From Agrypnia vestita (Eukaryota; Arthropoda; Insecta; Trichoptera; Phryganeidae): 64,000 nt of DNA. The stretch covers positions 1 through 64,000 of the forward strand of contig JADDOH010024956.1 in the NCBI GenBank assembly GCA_016648135.1, in the 5' to 3' direction. Under the pieces are notes generated by a model, which was given only the letters and a program-made list of their open reading frames with translations, was not told the DNA's origin and searched no databases. This document shows, piece after piece, positions 1 through 10,984 of the stretch. Numbering within the stretch: position 1 is the stretch's first letter; each line of letters starts with the position of its first letter. The translations under genes and the position numbers were made by a program.

Positions 1-655
1 ATATATACATATAAATATAAATATAAAGACATAAAACTTATTATGTTTGCGCGCATATCACGAGGTATACAGATCGATATACTTGATTCGAGGTATGTAG
101 CAATTATTGATCAGTTTCACAGTTTATATTAATATAGTATCATAATTTAAAAAATCATTTTATTTATTTGTATATTATCACAATTGCACTTTTTTTACAT
201 TTAGCTCATAACGTCCCACTGGGTGGAACCTGCTCTGGGGCTGTTATAATTTATATTTATATAGTCTATATTTTTCTTATTCTTGTTTGAGTTAAATTAT
301 ATAACATAAGAAAAGGAGTTATAATACAATAGAATTTTTTTTATTTGGAAATCGACTAGCGAAAAGTCGTTTGATATTCTCGTAACAGTCGATTAATTCC
401 CGAATAAAAATGGAATAAAAAAAAAACGTGAATTGATAATTAAAAAAAAAGAATCATATAATTATCAAATATTAACAGATTAGAAAAACATTAAATATTA
501 GAAAAAGAGTTATGATACAAAAGAGAAAAAAAATATATAAAAGATTGGATTATGGGCGGATCACATTCGTAGCATACTTTCTCCCTGATTTTTTTAGCCA
601 ATTTATTATTTTATATTTAAAATAGCTGAGTTTTACAGTTCCTTTGATTCGTTAG
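1..655. other. AT-rich intergenic or intronic DNA
   Basis: I see no gene, RNA or clear repeat here, only AT-rich sequence with A-runs. Confidence 0.6.
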
Positions 656-661
656 TTTTCG

Positions 662-1140
662 TTAGACGAAAGGAGCAGTCAAATTAATGTGTCTTTGTCC
701 AAAAGAGGTTTTCATGCTAGGCACATTAAAATTCATTCTGCTTGCTTGCCTTGTGACACTTGTTTGTTGGGTTCTAATATATGCTATTTTGTTCTTGTGA
801 AATTTTATAAGTACGACTTTAAGGTATAATTGCCTCGGGTCAAGAACGTCAAAAATTCTAAACAAATCATCCGAATGAAACATTTTGTTGATGATTCGAA
901 TGATATATTTTCGAGTCTTTGCTAATGAATCCATGACCGATTTTACACATCCTGCCCACCCAAGTACCCGATTAGATAATAGGGATTTTATAACGAAGTA
1001 GTATTTAGTTTTAAGGGTTACAATATCCACTATATTTCTTAGAATCCCATATATGTATCCCAATTTTCTTACCCTAGCTGATAGATCCTGAATGTGATTT
1101 TGCCAACAGAGTTTATTATCAATTAAAACCCCTTAGTATT
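662..1140 (-). pseudogene. LINE reverse transcriptase C-terminal fragment (CR1/Jockey-like)
   Basis: The minus strand keeps about 160 codons open without a stop. The order of motifs fits the end of a non-LTR retrotransposon RT: GVLIDNKLCWQNHIQDLS, matching the usual (Y)LGVxID..L.W..HI thumb motif, then RKLGYIYGILRN, QLYLKVVLIKFHKN, and SFGQRHINLTAPFV near the end. No palm-domain catalytic residues remain, so it is a 5'-truncated or eroded copy. The frame is unusually clean for a fossil, which suggests a fairly young insertion. The LINE clade is inferred from motif style only; a Jockey-superfamily or CR1 origin is most likely. Confidence 0.72.
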
Positions 1141-2510
1141 TTATTACACATGGGATAAACACAGTAGCAGTAATTACACAATCCACAGCTGGGTGGTTCG
1201 AGATTACCTAAGTGAATTTATTTTTACCTACCTACCTAAGATTACCTAAGGTAATCCTATTTTAAGGTAGATGATTTATGTACGTTTTAAATTTAACTAC
1301 TATGTAACAACATTTTTAATAAATTTCAATTCATTTTTCCTCAAGGTTTTTTCCAACTTTTCAAAAGGCACAAACAATGATTAATAAAAATACCCCAGGT
1401 CTGCTTGGAAACCTGAATTAGCAATGAGAAGACCAAAATAAATTTGTAAAGAAGTCAAATTACTCCAAAAAGAAAGAAATACCCCAACAATATAAGATCA
1501 AAATAAACTGAAACAACCCCTTATTTGGATCAGCTCGTAGCAGATATTATTAATTTGAAACTGGATGAATTTCTGAGGAAGTAAAGTTGTCAATAAATCA
1601 TTGTAGGCGTTTTGTATTTAATTTTATGTACGCGAGTTCATTCCAAATACTCCAAATTATTATTTAAATTTACTTTGCTTCTTGCCAAACATCAATTTAT
1701 CTTCAGTATATATTTTAACTTAATAAATATGTATACTGTATATAGTATTTTTTAAAGTATAGAAGCGTTTTTTGATCTACGAGATATAGAGATACACTTA
1801 ACATACTAAAATTTAATTTTACAACCCAAAATCATTTTTGTTTTCTTGGTATTAAATTCTTTAATAAACTCTCCCTAACAATCTAAAGAATAACAGATCA
1901 AAATAAATTTAAAATTGAAACTGAGTAATAAGTATAGACACGATGATCATGGAACTGTTTGAAAATGTCAGTTCACAACAAATTGCACCTTACAACCCAA
2001 TATTATCATCAAATAAACACAGAATTTTAGGCCAGTACTACTTCTTACTAATATAATATTTATTTGTTTATAATCACCGTTATACATTCAATTATATTTT
2101 GTTCTACTTAGATTAATTAATTCATATTTATAACTTTACACCTGCAATACTCCTTCTCTATACAGTCTCTGACTCTCATAGAGATAGTAGAATACATTGT
2201 TTCCTTATTTTAAATGATAAATTATATTAATTTATTTAAAAATAACAAATAAACAAAATAAAATAAAAAATTAACAAAATAAAATACACACAGGTACAAT
2301 GTCGTATGTACACACAGGTCAATTTATGTCTGATTTTTATTTTTAAATCGACAAATTTGCTTTGAAATTAAACTTTCCTTGCCACATTAAGAGTTACCAA
2401 TGTTTATAGTAATTTTTAAAATGGTTGACGTAAGTACTTGGTGCTATTTCAATAGTTAAGTTTTTTACGCCACTGGCAGCTTAAGTTTTCTTCTTAGCTC
2501 AGTTTTTCCT
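1141..2510. other. AT-rich stretch without recognisable genes
   Basis: No supported coding region. Around 1200-1275 the motif 'acctaag' and its complement recur several times, a small imperfect fold-back. The rest looks like neutral AT-rich DNA. Confidence 0.5.
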
Positions 2511-2538
2511 ATTACTGAAGTACACAGTGACCGTCTAC

Positions 2539-2600
2539 GGTAAAACGGTAGGCTCCGATGGCGGTGTTCTAACACCGCCATCGGAGCCTACCGTTTTACC
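2539..2600. repeat. Near-perfect 30-bp-arm hairpin
   Basis: Bases 2539-2568 and 2571-2600 are exact reverse complements separated by only two bases. The arms are much richer in GC than the flanks. A transcript from either strand would fold into a 30-bp duplex. It could be a fold-back transposon remnant, joined terminal repeats of a DNA transposon, or a hairpin small-RNA precursor. The almost absent loop argues against a standard microRNA precursor. Confidence 0.85.
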
Positions 2601-2604
2601 ATTT

Positions 2605-3345
2605 CATTGACTTGTCGCGCGTAATTTGAAAACAGTACTCAAAGCACAGATTACCGAAATATATAGAATTTTTTATTTTTTTAATTATATTTGTTTGGTA
2701 AATGTACAAACTTAAGAGTGACTGTATTAAATATAATATAATTAATACACATTAATATTACATTACACATTAATATTACATGCTTACCCACTTTTAAATG
2801 AGAATTTATTATCGTGTTTAAAAGTGGGGGCATTGTCATATATGTATATATCTATTGTTAATGTAATCGTCAGTGTACAACATTAGATTAAATAAGAAAG
2901 ATATAGACATGAAGATACATAATTATTACCTTATGAAAACAAATATTATTGACGAATTCAAAAAAATATTATAATTGTGTTCTATAACGCCACTCTGGGA
3001 CAGGCGTGGCCTAGTAAAGTGGTATAATCCACAAATATAACAAAAAAAAAATTGTGTAATCTTATCTTGTCATATTAGGATATTTTTATTGTTAAATTAT
3101 TATTAAGTACCTATATATTGTAAACAAGGATTTTTAGAAATAAATAAATAAAAATAAAGAACTAACCTTTTTCCTTTTTTATTTCCTGCTCCATTTTGGT
3201 TCCATACGTTACCATAGTTTTATATCCGTAAACACCAACACAACGAAACAATGTGCGTCGTTGCACGGCTTACATATACTAATTCGATTGTCTTTCTTAA
3301 ATGGAAAGAGGTCCACCTCTAGTATGGAATACCATGATTTGGATA
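2605..3345. other. AT-rich DNA, no gene seen
   Basis: Low-complexity A/T tracts dominate. I see no coding or structured RNA signal. Confidence 0.5.
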
Positions 3346-3349
3346 TTTG

Positions 3350-3500
3350 CCGTGCTTACTAACCAACACACCCACTCGCGTGGTTTCTTCGCTGAAGCGA
3401 TTTAGCCACTCCTGCAGGCCCTTTTTGATACTTGATAGTTTGACGTCGTCTGCAGAGAAGATTGACCTCGCTTACGAGGTGGAGGTGGAGATTCTAAGCT
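3350..3500 (-). pseudogene. LINE RT palm fragment with ADD motif (RTE-like)
   Basis: On the minus strand a short frame reads SADDVKLSSIKKGLQEW followed by LNRFSEETTRVGVLVS. This resembles the (F/Y)ADD catalytic block of RTE/Jockey-type reverse transcriptases, where the block is followed by GLQ..LN...EE..R.GL. It is only about 50 codons long, with no continuation on either side, so it is a dead fragment. Confidence 0.55.
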
Positions 3501-3955
3501 TATTTTATAATTACGAATGTCCAGATTGCCGGTATTTTCGATCTCATCTCTATAAAACAAGTTATATAAAAATATTTATTTGTGCTTAAATTAATTAGGG
3601 CGGGCTTCGAAACCGCGTAATTTATTTATGAATGGTGGCATTTTTTATTTGAACTTTTATGTAATATTTATTTCTTTCCTTGGGTATTTTCGCCAGCTAA
3701 AAACATGACACAATTTTCGCAATCATATTCTGGTTCACTGAGAAAACTGTTTACCATTTTGTTACGGTTCAGAATTGCCTCGTTGTTCCTGAAAGTATTA
3801 CGAACATTAATTTAAAAAGTATTTATAGACTGGTAGTTACAAGAAGTGTATTTTAAACGACTTTGAAATAAATGCACATTTTTTGAAGTATTTCTGGTAT
3901 TTATATTACGGTTACTGTTATATGTTTTCCGCGAATCATTCATCGTGTAAATTTG
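3501..3955. other. Non-coding, no feature recognised
   Basis: AT-rich sequence with no supported gene. Confidence 0.5.
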
Positions 3956-3961
3956 TGAGTA

Positions 3962-4185
3962 AATAAAATCAAGGTTGGATTAAAAATGGTTCGGTCGTAT
4001 GAACGAATTAAAGACGACAAATGGTAAGATATGGCATGAGTAGAAGATGGTCTTATTAGAAGCCTCCTCCATCGACGAGGAGATTTATTATCGTGGACGA
4101 GGCGAGAGTTGCGTATTAGGACATAAGTGGTGCACATCTGTTCTGCCTGCTCTCGCTGAGAAGGGGATAAATAAAAAATAGTCAT
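3962..4185 (+). pseudogene. LINE 3'-end fragment (family shared with 21.9, 34.2 and 50.8 kb)
   Basis: The plus strand contains a degraded version of the end of a LINE ORF2: 'MEDGLIRSLLHRRGD' is followed by a region ending in the equivalent of 'SACSR.EGDK'. The same order (LEDC..RSLNNRR ... VCQDRRVW ... LSAYPRG) occurs at about 22.07, 34.58 and, inverted, 50.8 kb in this window. Stops and frameshifts show it is inactive. Confidence 0.6.
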
Positions 4186-4189
4186 TTTG

Positions 4190-5270
4190 ATTCGAAGTCG
4201 ATTAGTGGTAAAGTAACATTTTTTATTTTATAATAATTTATTATTTATATATTTATTATAATTATCAACGTCCCTGTAGGGTTTTACAGTTATATATTAT
4301 ATAAAGTGAGACAATTTTGTATTTACCTTACGTAAAACATTTTAACCAGCTTAGACAAGTCAGGAAAATGAATAATTTATTAAATATTTCGCCTGTTCTT
4401 GTAGTAATTGGTGTTTTTAAGATTATTTATTTTTAAAAATTGTTTTCTGGACAATGATTAAACGGTTAATTGCGGTCATCGTCGCTCCTCCCCACGCAAT
4501 TACTCCATGTTTAATTATTGACTGTAAGACAGCGTAGTTTGTTTTTAAATTTAATTAAATTAATTTATTATATTTAACATATGAAAATCAAATCAGTCTC
4601 GCGATGACTTTCGTTAATCGAGCCAGCCTGTTGCAGACGCTTGACGCTCGTCTGAATGTGTAATATTATACGATTGTGTCTGAACTTCTGAGCTAAACGA
4701 GTGCAATCCGAACGTTACCCGAGCGTCATTGTCATGGAAATCTTTGAGCAAATACATTATTTCTTGTTGCTCTGCCTCGGTGTTCATTCCAGCATCTCTT
4801 ACTAGGGCAGTTTGTTCAAGCACTCCAACCGTGCTGCGATTAGATTATTTTCTAAGAGAATATATTTAATTTTCATTGGCGCCAAACAATAAAAGGACAA
4901 ATTTTTTGGTAATGTTTCGGGAAACTAAAACTAATGGACTTTCTAGTGAAATAAAGTAAATGTAAGACTAATGTAAGATTGTAATGTAATGTAAGACTCT
5001 TCAATTGAAAAGACTTGTGTTGGGGAGGAGATAGTTCACACATCATAAGTTGTTCGATGTGGTTATATATGATTAAAAGTTTTGAATAGTGTTAAATTTA
5101 TTCAGTATGTATAGTGTTTGATGTCCTCTTTCACCAGCATGCATTTGCTGCCTGGGGACTTTTTTTTCTTATATTTGTAAGCGAGTCAAATCAAGTTCGA
5201 GTAATCAGAGAACGCCCTGGTGGACGGGAAGTGTAAAACGAGCAGTTAATAAAAAGAAAAATGCATACTG
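4190..5270. other. Non-coding AT-rich DNA
   Basis: I see no supported gene. A tandem-like 'atgtaagac' motif repeats around 4958-4998. Confidence 0.45.
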
Positions 5271-5329
5271 CGAGTATCCATTTTCTCGTCCTCTCTACAG
5301 CTCAGTGATAAGGAAAGCTGAGCTTAGAT

Positions 5330-5775
5330 TCGATAGGGTATTCAAACGGTGTACCGCCCGACGCTTACGTACCAGATATGGATGCTAAACGAACGCACAC
5401 GTTCTAGAGTCCAAGCGGCCGAAATGAAGTACTTGAGAAGAGTGGCAGGGGTTACGAAATGGAGCGAATAAGAAACTTGACGATCCGAGGTGATTTAAAC
5501 ATTGAACCACTGCTACTCTTCATAGAAAAATTGCAACTGACATGGATTGGGCACATATTAAGAATATCTGATGACCGAATTACTAGGAAAAAAACTGAGT
5601 GCGATCCCTAAGGGAAGACGTCCAGTGGGCCGCCCCAGACACAGTTGGCGCGGCAACTCCAGAAACTGTGTGAGGAAAGGATGGGATTACAATGGACGGA
5701 GGCCGCACAACCAGCGCCAGACAGGGATGAATGGAGGCGCCTTGTCGATGCAATGGGTATATTTGTTACTCTTCT
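5330..5775 (+). pseudogene. LINE reverse transcriptase C-terminal fragment
   Basis: Across three plus-strand frames one can read RNEVLEKSGR, IRNLTIRGDLNIEPLLLF, IEKLQLTWIGHILRISDDR, KGRRPVGRPRHSW and WTEAAQPAPDRDEWRRLVDAM. This is the typical tail of RTE/Jockey-type RT proteins: helix, WxGHxxRM, GRPxxxW, and DRxxWRxLVxA. At least two frameshifts and an in-frame stop make it non-functional. It differs from the 34 kb family, so it is a separate LINE lineage. Confidence 0.75.
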
Positions 5776-5924
5776 GTTTCTATATGGTTAAAATATTAAT
5801 ATAATAAAATAAATATTAGTGGAATTAATAATTTAACGTAACTAAACGTTGGTTTTACACTAGCCTCCTTTTAAGATAAGATTTTTAATAAATAAATATC
5901 TGAATTTGTTAATTTATTATACGT

Positions 5925-5975
5925 AGTTTTGAGAGAGGAGAGGTCCCTCTTATCATCAGGTTTTTCACTGAACAG
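5925..5975 (-). ncRNA. Decayed hammerhead motif, GAGAGG family
   Basis: On the minus strand a CTGATGA box is followed by an unpaired T, an AAGAGGG.../...CTCTC hairpin, and then CAAAAC where GAAAC is expected (G12 changed). It belongs to the family at 7.05, 12.84, 13.12 and 18.62 kb. The G12 change predicts loss of cleavage. Confidence 0.5.
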
Positions 5976-6234
5976 ATATGAAATTGTGATTTAATTGAAA
6001 GTGTTGTTTAAGCAAATAAAATGGAGGATTACACATTTTAAACATGGTTCAACTGACCGCTGATTCGCAATGATATAACTTGAATGCATAAAAAAATATT
6101 TTTAGAAACCATTTATATATGCTCTAATGATTAATACCGGAATACGAAATCATTAATAAACAACAGTTTATAATTTCAGTTTATAACAAAAAGTTTATAA
6201 TTTTACATACTCATACCTGGTTCTAATTTAAATA

Positions 6235-6805
6235 CGCGTTACAAGACGACGGAAGAGTTATCCGCTTTCCAACTGGAAATAAATGCTTCGATGCGGTTAG
6301 GGAATGCAATTCCGAGTCGGAATTGTCCTTTCGTGATCCTTCGAGATTAGAATTTCCAATCCCGCGGGATCCCTAGTGATCGTGATCCCGAATGCTTTTG
6401 TGTTTTTTTTTGTATATAAAGCCCAATAGCAGTTAAAGATAACGCCTTGCATTTTATATCAGCAATTTTAATATAATTTTCATTATTAATCATTGGATTA
6501 AAGTTTTTGTAGGCGTTTTTCCAAGGATCAATCAGTCAATGTAGTAGAGTAAGTACAAGTTTTTATTACTATGTTAGGTTGATAAAATACAGCATATATT
6601 ATTCAAAGCAATTTTCAATATTTGAATGTGACATGAACATAATTTTTAAGTACTTACTAAAAGCTCTATAGACATGCACAATTAAACATACAAAACATAA
6701 AAAAAATGTTGATGAATCCCGATAATCCCGTCCGATTTTTCGGTTCGGGATTGATCTCGTAAAATGCATCGAATTAGATACACCACATGCAATCCCGCGA
6801 GGTCG
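6235..6805. repeat. Eroded repeat rich in CGGGAT/ATCCCG words
   Basis: Between 6340-6400 and 6710-6800 the words 'atcccg' and 'cgggat' recur in both orientations ('aatcccgcgggatccc', 'gaatcccgataatcccg', 'aatcccgcgaggtcggg'). This looks like the remains of a DNA transposon with inverted subterminal repeats. I cannot assign a family. Confidence 0.4.
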
Positions 6806-6954
6806 GGATGGGTTAGATGGTTAGACGTGGTCACGAACAACATGAAGAAAATAAGTTGGTAGTTTTCGAATGAAAAATATAAATATCTTTTTGGACTTAC
6901 GCAAGAAAATGTTACTTTCTTAATGAAAAAAATGTGAGAATTCGAAAACAGTAT

Positions 6955-7095
6955 TATTGACTGACATGGCTGTTACTTTGTGGTGCAATGTGGTTATTTT
7001 AATTCATACTAAATTATACTGTGTAATACACGCACGTCGAGTAATCTTGACTGCAGTTTCGAGAGGAGCAGTCCCTCTCACATTTAGTTAATATT
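6955..7095 (-). mobile_element. PLE 3'-end remnant with partial hammerhead, GAGAGG family
   Basis: Minus-strand sequence 7080-7047 gives the helix II hairpin GAGAGG...CCTCTC, then GAAAC. Helix III is a perfect palindrome, ACTGCAGT, followed by C as position 17. The CTGATGA box is mutated (the 5' side reads AAATGTGAG). The downstream body (6955-7045 on this strand) is shared with 13150-13250 ('attactc.acgtg.gtgt', 'gcaccac.aagtaac.gcc'), which defines a dispersed element whose 3' region carries the ribozyme. Confidence 0.6.
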
Positions 7096-7229
7096 AATTG
7101 ATAACTAACCTAAATTCAGAATGTTGTCAACCTATTCAGGAAACAGATCTTTTAAATTCGTATCATGGATTGTCAACTGGCATAGATTCAACCATAGCGT
7201 TATTAAATAAGGTAAGTGAGTTACATAAA

Positions 7230-7415
7230 TACCATATATATACAACTTTCCAAATTTGATAGATCTGTGGTCGATCATGGGTGGAATCGGTGAAAGTTAC
7301 ATTGTATAAAGTGATCACTTAAGCCAGCCTACAACAGGTTGTAAACCGCGCAAACGCCCGTAAACCGTTTTCATTTAAATAGCTTCGTCTCTGTGAGACA
7401 TCTATAATTTATCTT
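7230..7415 (+). repeat. Dispersed repeat ('acttaagccagc' family), copy 1
   Basis: The words 'gtgatcacttaagccagc', 'cttcgtctctgtgagac' and 'ataatttatcttaa' occur in the same order at 63.37-63.49 kb and, inverted, at 11.67-11.85 and 26.44-26.64 kb. No coding potential; probably a non-autonomous transposable element. Confidence 0.65.
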
Positions 7416-7420
7416 AAGAA

Positions 7421-7768
7421 ATGATCCCTTTGGGGACAAAATTCAGTAATTTTGTTCTTAAAAATTTTAACGTACCTACTCAAAAAAAGATTGTAAATAT
7501 GAATATATTTAAAAACCTCGACAATAATAATAGAGTCGCTACTAAGTGCTATTATGGATCACTTGTTGCGATTAGATTGAGTGTTTATTTCAAGTGCATC
7601 GTTCGTCTTATCAATCTAATCCCCAAGTCGGAGATCTTATTTTCACTCCAAGAAATGTACACCCTTTCATTTTATTATAAAACCTTTCTTTCTCAAACAT
7701 TTCTACGGTCCCTACGTATACTGTCGAATCTATTATACGAAAATTATTTTTTCGTTTTACTATCGTAA
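7421..7768 (+). other. Open frame of 115 codons, probably fortuitous
   Basis: An uninterrupted frame starts at an ATG directly next to a dispersed repeat. The protein is rich in N, F, L, K and I, as expected from AT-rich DNA, and shows no motif I know. No splice context or codon signature supports a gene. I list it only because it is the longest non-transposon frame in this interval. Confidence 0.12.
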
Positions 7769-8115
7769 ATCATCCAATTCATTCTATATTTTTGGACAAT
7801 GTTGAAAAAAATTCTAATTTTCGTTTTAAACAACGCGTTTATTAAAGGAAAATTAAAGTTTTTTTTGACATTATCCGAAAGTATAGAGTAAATCGGATGG
7901 TTTAAGATACACGTGGGGACTGTTAATTTTTTTTTAGGAACATTGATTAATGAATAAAAAAGTGATCTTTACTTTTACTAAAAATTTTAGGTCCGCTATT
8001 AAAAACCTCTATAATTAATATTTTTAATATTTAAAGCATTCACTTTGTGCTGAGACATTTTAACAAAATGTACGTTATGTTACTATACATAATATAACCA
8101 CTGACGGAGATTTTT

Positions 8116-8156
8116 GGTCTACCGTTTCGAGACGTACACGTCTCTTCATCAGTATA
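8116..8156 (-). ncRNA. Hammerhead motif, GAGACG family
   Basis: The minus strand reads CTGATGA, an unpaired A, GAGACG-TGTA-CGTCTC (six-pair helix II), GAA, ACGGT, A, GACC. Helix III has lost one base relative to ACCGGT, and helix I on the 5' side (GTATA) no longer matches GACC. The catalytic core is complete but folding of helices I and III is weakened. Confidence 0.65.
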
Positions 8157-8192
8157 CCCACTATATAAGCATGTAAATATAATTTAGTGGTT

Positions 8193-8232
8193 GTCCTGAC
8201 GAAGAGACGGGTATATTTCGAAACCAATAGAC
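8193..8232 (+). ncRNA. Hammerhead motif, GAGACG family
   Basis: Plus strand: GTC, CTGACGA, unpaired A, GAGACG-GGTA then a decayed 3' arm TATTTC, GAA, ACCAAT, A, GAC. Helix I (GTC/GAC) is kept; helices II and III are damaged. Partner of the minus-strand copy at 8116-8156. Confidence 0.6.
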
Positions 8233-8984
8233 TAAAAATCTTCGTGAGGGTTATATGTTAACATAACTAACGTTTTGTTAGAGATCTTCTATCTCATTCT
8301 TCGGTATTTTAGTTTGGTCGACTTCAGGGTTGCTATGGTTTTCGGCTAAAGATGTCGAAAAATTCAGCGTCCGTACAGAAGAGTTTGATTACTAGTCCAG
8401 ACCCTTTAGAAGGTTTAATTTTGGAATATTTGGTTTGTCTTCGTTAGTTTTACCACAGGTTTCGCGCTTAACTTAAAGACCAAACTTTTGTTCAAAATTT
8501 AGTGTGGCGTCTCACAGCTCTCTCATGTCCCATAGATTTATTTTTTCGAAGGGCAAAACGAAAGAAAATGAAAAATATTTAAGTGACTTATTTTCATGTT
8601 CTTTTTCGATAGAAAAAAAAATTCTTTGATCACATTCACTCACTATTTGCTGATGCGTATAATTTTTTTTAGTTAAATTACTATTACGAATTATAATAAC
8701 TATTCTAAAGTTAAGTTACCCTCCATTTTAACAATGTACGAGTATCTCGAATTTTTTAACTAACCATTTATGTGTTTTTACTTTCTACAGTGACGATATA
8801 ACTTTTTGACAGAAATAGATCACCACATCATTAATAGAAATGGATTATCCGACTATATTGGAATGTGTTTGTGATTCTAAATCATTATACTGCTCATTTA
8901 TATGACCCAATTAAGGTATTTAATAAATATTCTCTCATATGTTCGTACGTCTAAATGTTTATTTATTGAAACAAAAATCTTACT

Positions 8985-9542
8985 CTATTATATGAGGGGC
9001 ATAAAAGTACAGGCAGCAGTATCCAAAAAAAATATTAAAAAATGTTTTGAATACAGTCACTGAGGATAACTAATTTAAAATAAATTCTGAATTTCAAATT
9101 TTATAGAAAAAATCTATCCCTCCCAAAACCATGCTTCCAAAAGGCTATTAAAAGCAAATGCAGTAATATCCACTACACCCAATCAACCCCCAAAGATGTG
9201 TGACAAAATGGCCGCTGCATACTAAAATGACAGTTGATGTCGATTTTAGACTGGAAAATCGATCCAATCATACATCCAATTATGTATGTATGTACACTAT
9301 TTGGTAGCAAACACGGTAATATCCATATTTGAAAGTTTAATATTTATTTATAGAAATACACGTATATAAAAGGAAAACTGAGGTGGCAATCGTTTATAAA
9401 AACTAATTTCCAATAAAATGTAGGTTTCATAGATTCCAGAGAAATTTCCTTGAGTAGTGACAGGTTTTTTGTATTCACTTCAGAAACAACTCAGTGGAAT
9501 ATTGCTGCCTTAAATAGTGGTATATACCCCTCGTATAAGAGA
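8985..9542. mobile_element. MITE-like element with imperfect terminal inverted repeats
   Basis: The left end (from 8985, 'tattatatgaggggcata', then 'ggcagcagtatcc') is mirrored at the right end (up to 9542, 'ggaatattgctgcc' then 'tatatacccctcgtataaga'). Related shorter ends occur at about 11.03, 28.2 and 41.6-41.84 kb, so this is a multi-copy non-autonomous DNA element. No transposase frame is present. Confidence 0.65.
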
Positions 9543-9956
9543 ATATAACGTAAAAATGTCGAGATATATCATAGTACACTTCTTGATAAGTATCTAATAT
9601 TGTCATGTATTGAATATTACAAATTTACTACATTGTCCTTAATAATTAATTAATAATTATAATAATGATTGTAATATGTATTTATAATACTAAGTAATAA
9701 TTCTTAATATTTAATAATTATTACAAATTTTCCACTAATGCCCTTTAATAATTTAATGGCAGTAATTTTTTTCGAAAAAGAGTTTGAGAGGTAAAGAAAA
9801 GGTGTAAAAGATTCCTATAGAAGAGTAGGTCGATGAGAAACGAAAGTTTATTTAATTAAAGTTTTTTTTATTTTTTCAATTGATTCAGCAACATTGACAT
9901 TTAAAAAAAATTGATTGTATTATTTGTATAAAACTACTTATATTATTTGATTTATT

Positions 9957-9998
9957 ACACCTACATGTTTCGGAAATACCTTTCCATCGTCAGGGTGT
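9957..9998 (-). ncRNA. Hammerhead ribozyme, GGAAA family (all helices intact)
   Basis: Minus strand, in order: ACACC (helix I 5'), CTGACGA core, one unpaired T, GGAAA-GGTA-TTTCC (helix II), GAA, ACATGT (self-complementary helix III, no loop), A (position 17), GGTGT (helix I 3', fully complementary to ACACC). All conserved hammerhead core positions are present. Self-cleavage is expected after the A. Hammerheads of this minimal type are known from the terminal regions of Penelope-like elements. Confidence 0.85.
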
Positions 9999-10149
9999 TA
10001 TATATATGTCAAAATATCAAAATGAATAATGTCTTTTGTTTTTTGATTTTCTAAATTATTTGAAAATTTATTTTTAAATATTATAAGTTCTTGATTACTC
10101 GCAATTATTGGAAAATTTTTTAGAATTGGGCTAGTAGTTAAAAAACCGT

Positions 10150-10455
10150 TTGGAATTTTAATGTAAGAGTTAAAGAGCAATTGAGATGTCTGAATAATCA
10201 TGATTTTTTTAAATTTGCAAATCATTTATTAGAAAATGATCACGGTTTTGATAAAAATTTAGGTCTTTCTATTTTACACATAAATAATTTTGGTCTGAAA
10301 TTGAATAATTTAGAATCATTAGAAATTAGTAAAGCATGTAATAGTAAACAAAATATTATTAATAATCAATTAAATTTAACTGCTAGGCCAATTCTAAACT
10401 TTTTTCCAATAATTGCGAATAATCAAGAACTTCAGCAATAATATTTAAAAATAAA
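10150..10455 (+). pseudogene. C-terminal tail of a Penelope-like RT/endonuclease polyprotein
   Basis: The plus strand encodes VKEQLRCLNNHDFFKFANHL, then LLENDHGFDKNLGLSILHIN, LKLNNLESLEISKACNSKQ, NIINNQLNLTARPILNFF. This matches the known end of PLE proteins after the GIY-YIG core (a FAxHLLE.xH motif, an IL.IN stretch, a K.LES.EI motif and an N.Q..L..SP.L..F tail). The RT and the GIY-YIG active site are missing because the copy starts here, at the head-to-head junction. The opposite arm encodes the last part of the same tail (LTTSPILKNFPIIASNQEL) on the minus strand. Confidence 0.8.
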
Positions 10456-10511
10456 TTAGAAAAACAAAAAACAAAAGATATTATTCATTTTGATATTTTG
10501 ACATATATATA

Positions 10512-10553
10512 ACACCCTGACGATGGAAAGGTATTTTCGAAACATGTAGGTGT
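10512..10553 (+). ncRNA. Hammerhead ribozyme, GGAAA family (intact core)
   Basis: ACACC (10512-10516), CTGACGA (10517-10523), unpaired T, GGAAA-GGTA-TTTTC with one G-T pair (10525-10538), GAA, ACATGT (10542-10547), A at 10548, GGTGT (10549-10553). The predicted cut is between 10548 and 10549. It lies about 60 bases past the PLE coding tail and mirrors the copy at 9957-9998. Confidence 0.85.
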
Positions 10554-10984
10554 AATTAAACAAATAATATAAGTATATTTATACAAATAATACAATCAAT
10601 ATTTAAAAAAATAATAATTAGGTTTCTTCAACAAAAATGTTTTAAAACGGTTTTATTTATTTTATGCCTTTGTTAATATTTTTTAATTTAACTTTACGTC
10701 TCTCGGAAGATGCGAAATTGATTGGATATAATATTACGATGGCTTTGGGGTAAGGATATGGGTGGCAAGCGTTCGGGGTGGCCAAACTTTTGACGACGCA
10801 GTTATAAAATTCTTCAAACAAAATAAAAATCTTCAACAACAAACCGACAAATTAGTTTTTACTTGTTTTGGCGACACAAATACACAATATTTTAACGTTT
10901 TTTATCATTGATGATTATGAATAATAAGCTATTAAATCATTTGTCTTCTGATAGAATAAATAATAAAATATTGTAATTTATCGA

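Larger units (their letters stand above)
8045..8285. repeat. Head-to-head palindrome carrying two hammerheads
   Basis: The flank at 8045-8115 is the inverse of 8230-8285 ('acaaaatgtacgttatgtta' against 'taacataactaacgttttgt'), and each arm carries one outward-facing hammerhead (8116-8156 minus, 8193-8232 plus). The two arms differ at many sites, so this is an old insertion. It has the same layout as the better preserved locus at 21.5-21.85 kb. Confidence 0.75.
9890..10640. mobile_element. Head-to-head pair of 5'-truncated Penelope-like elements
   Basis: A minus-strand copy (about 10150 down to 9890) and a plus-strand copy (about 10150 to 10640) meet head to head with no visible spacer. Both end in the same 3' region: a coding tail, an AT-rich 3'UTR, a hammerhead, then 'taattaaacaaataatata'. 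The right copy reaches further 5' than the left, so the two were truncated at different points. The outer arms are highly similar, so the event is fairly recent. Confidence 0.82.

Noticed and set aside
7421..7768. 115-codon frame as a host gene
   Set aside because: AT-rich amino-acid composition, no motif, no splice or promoter context.
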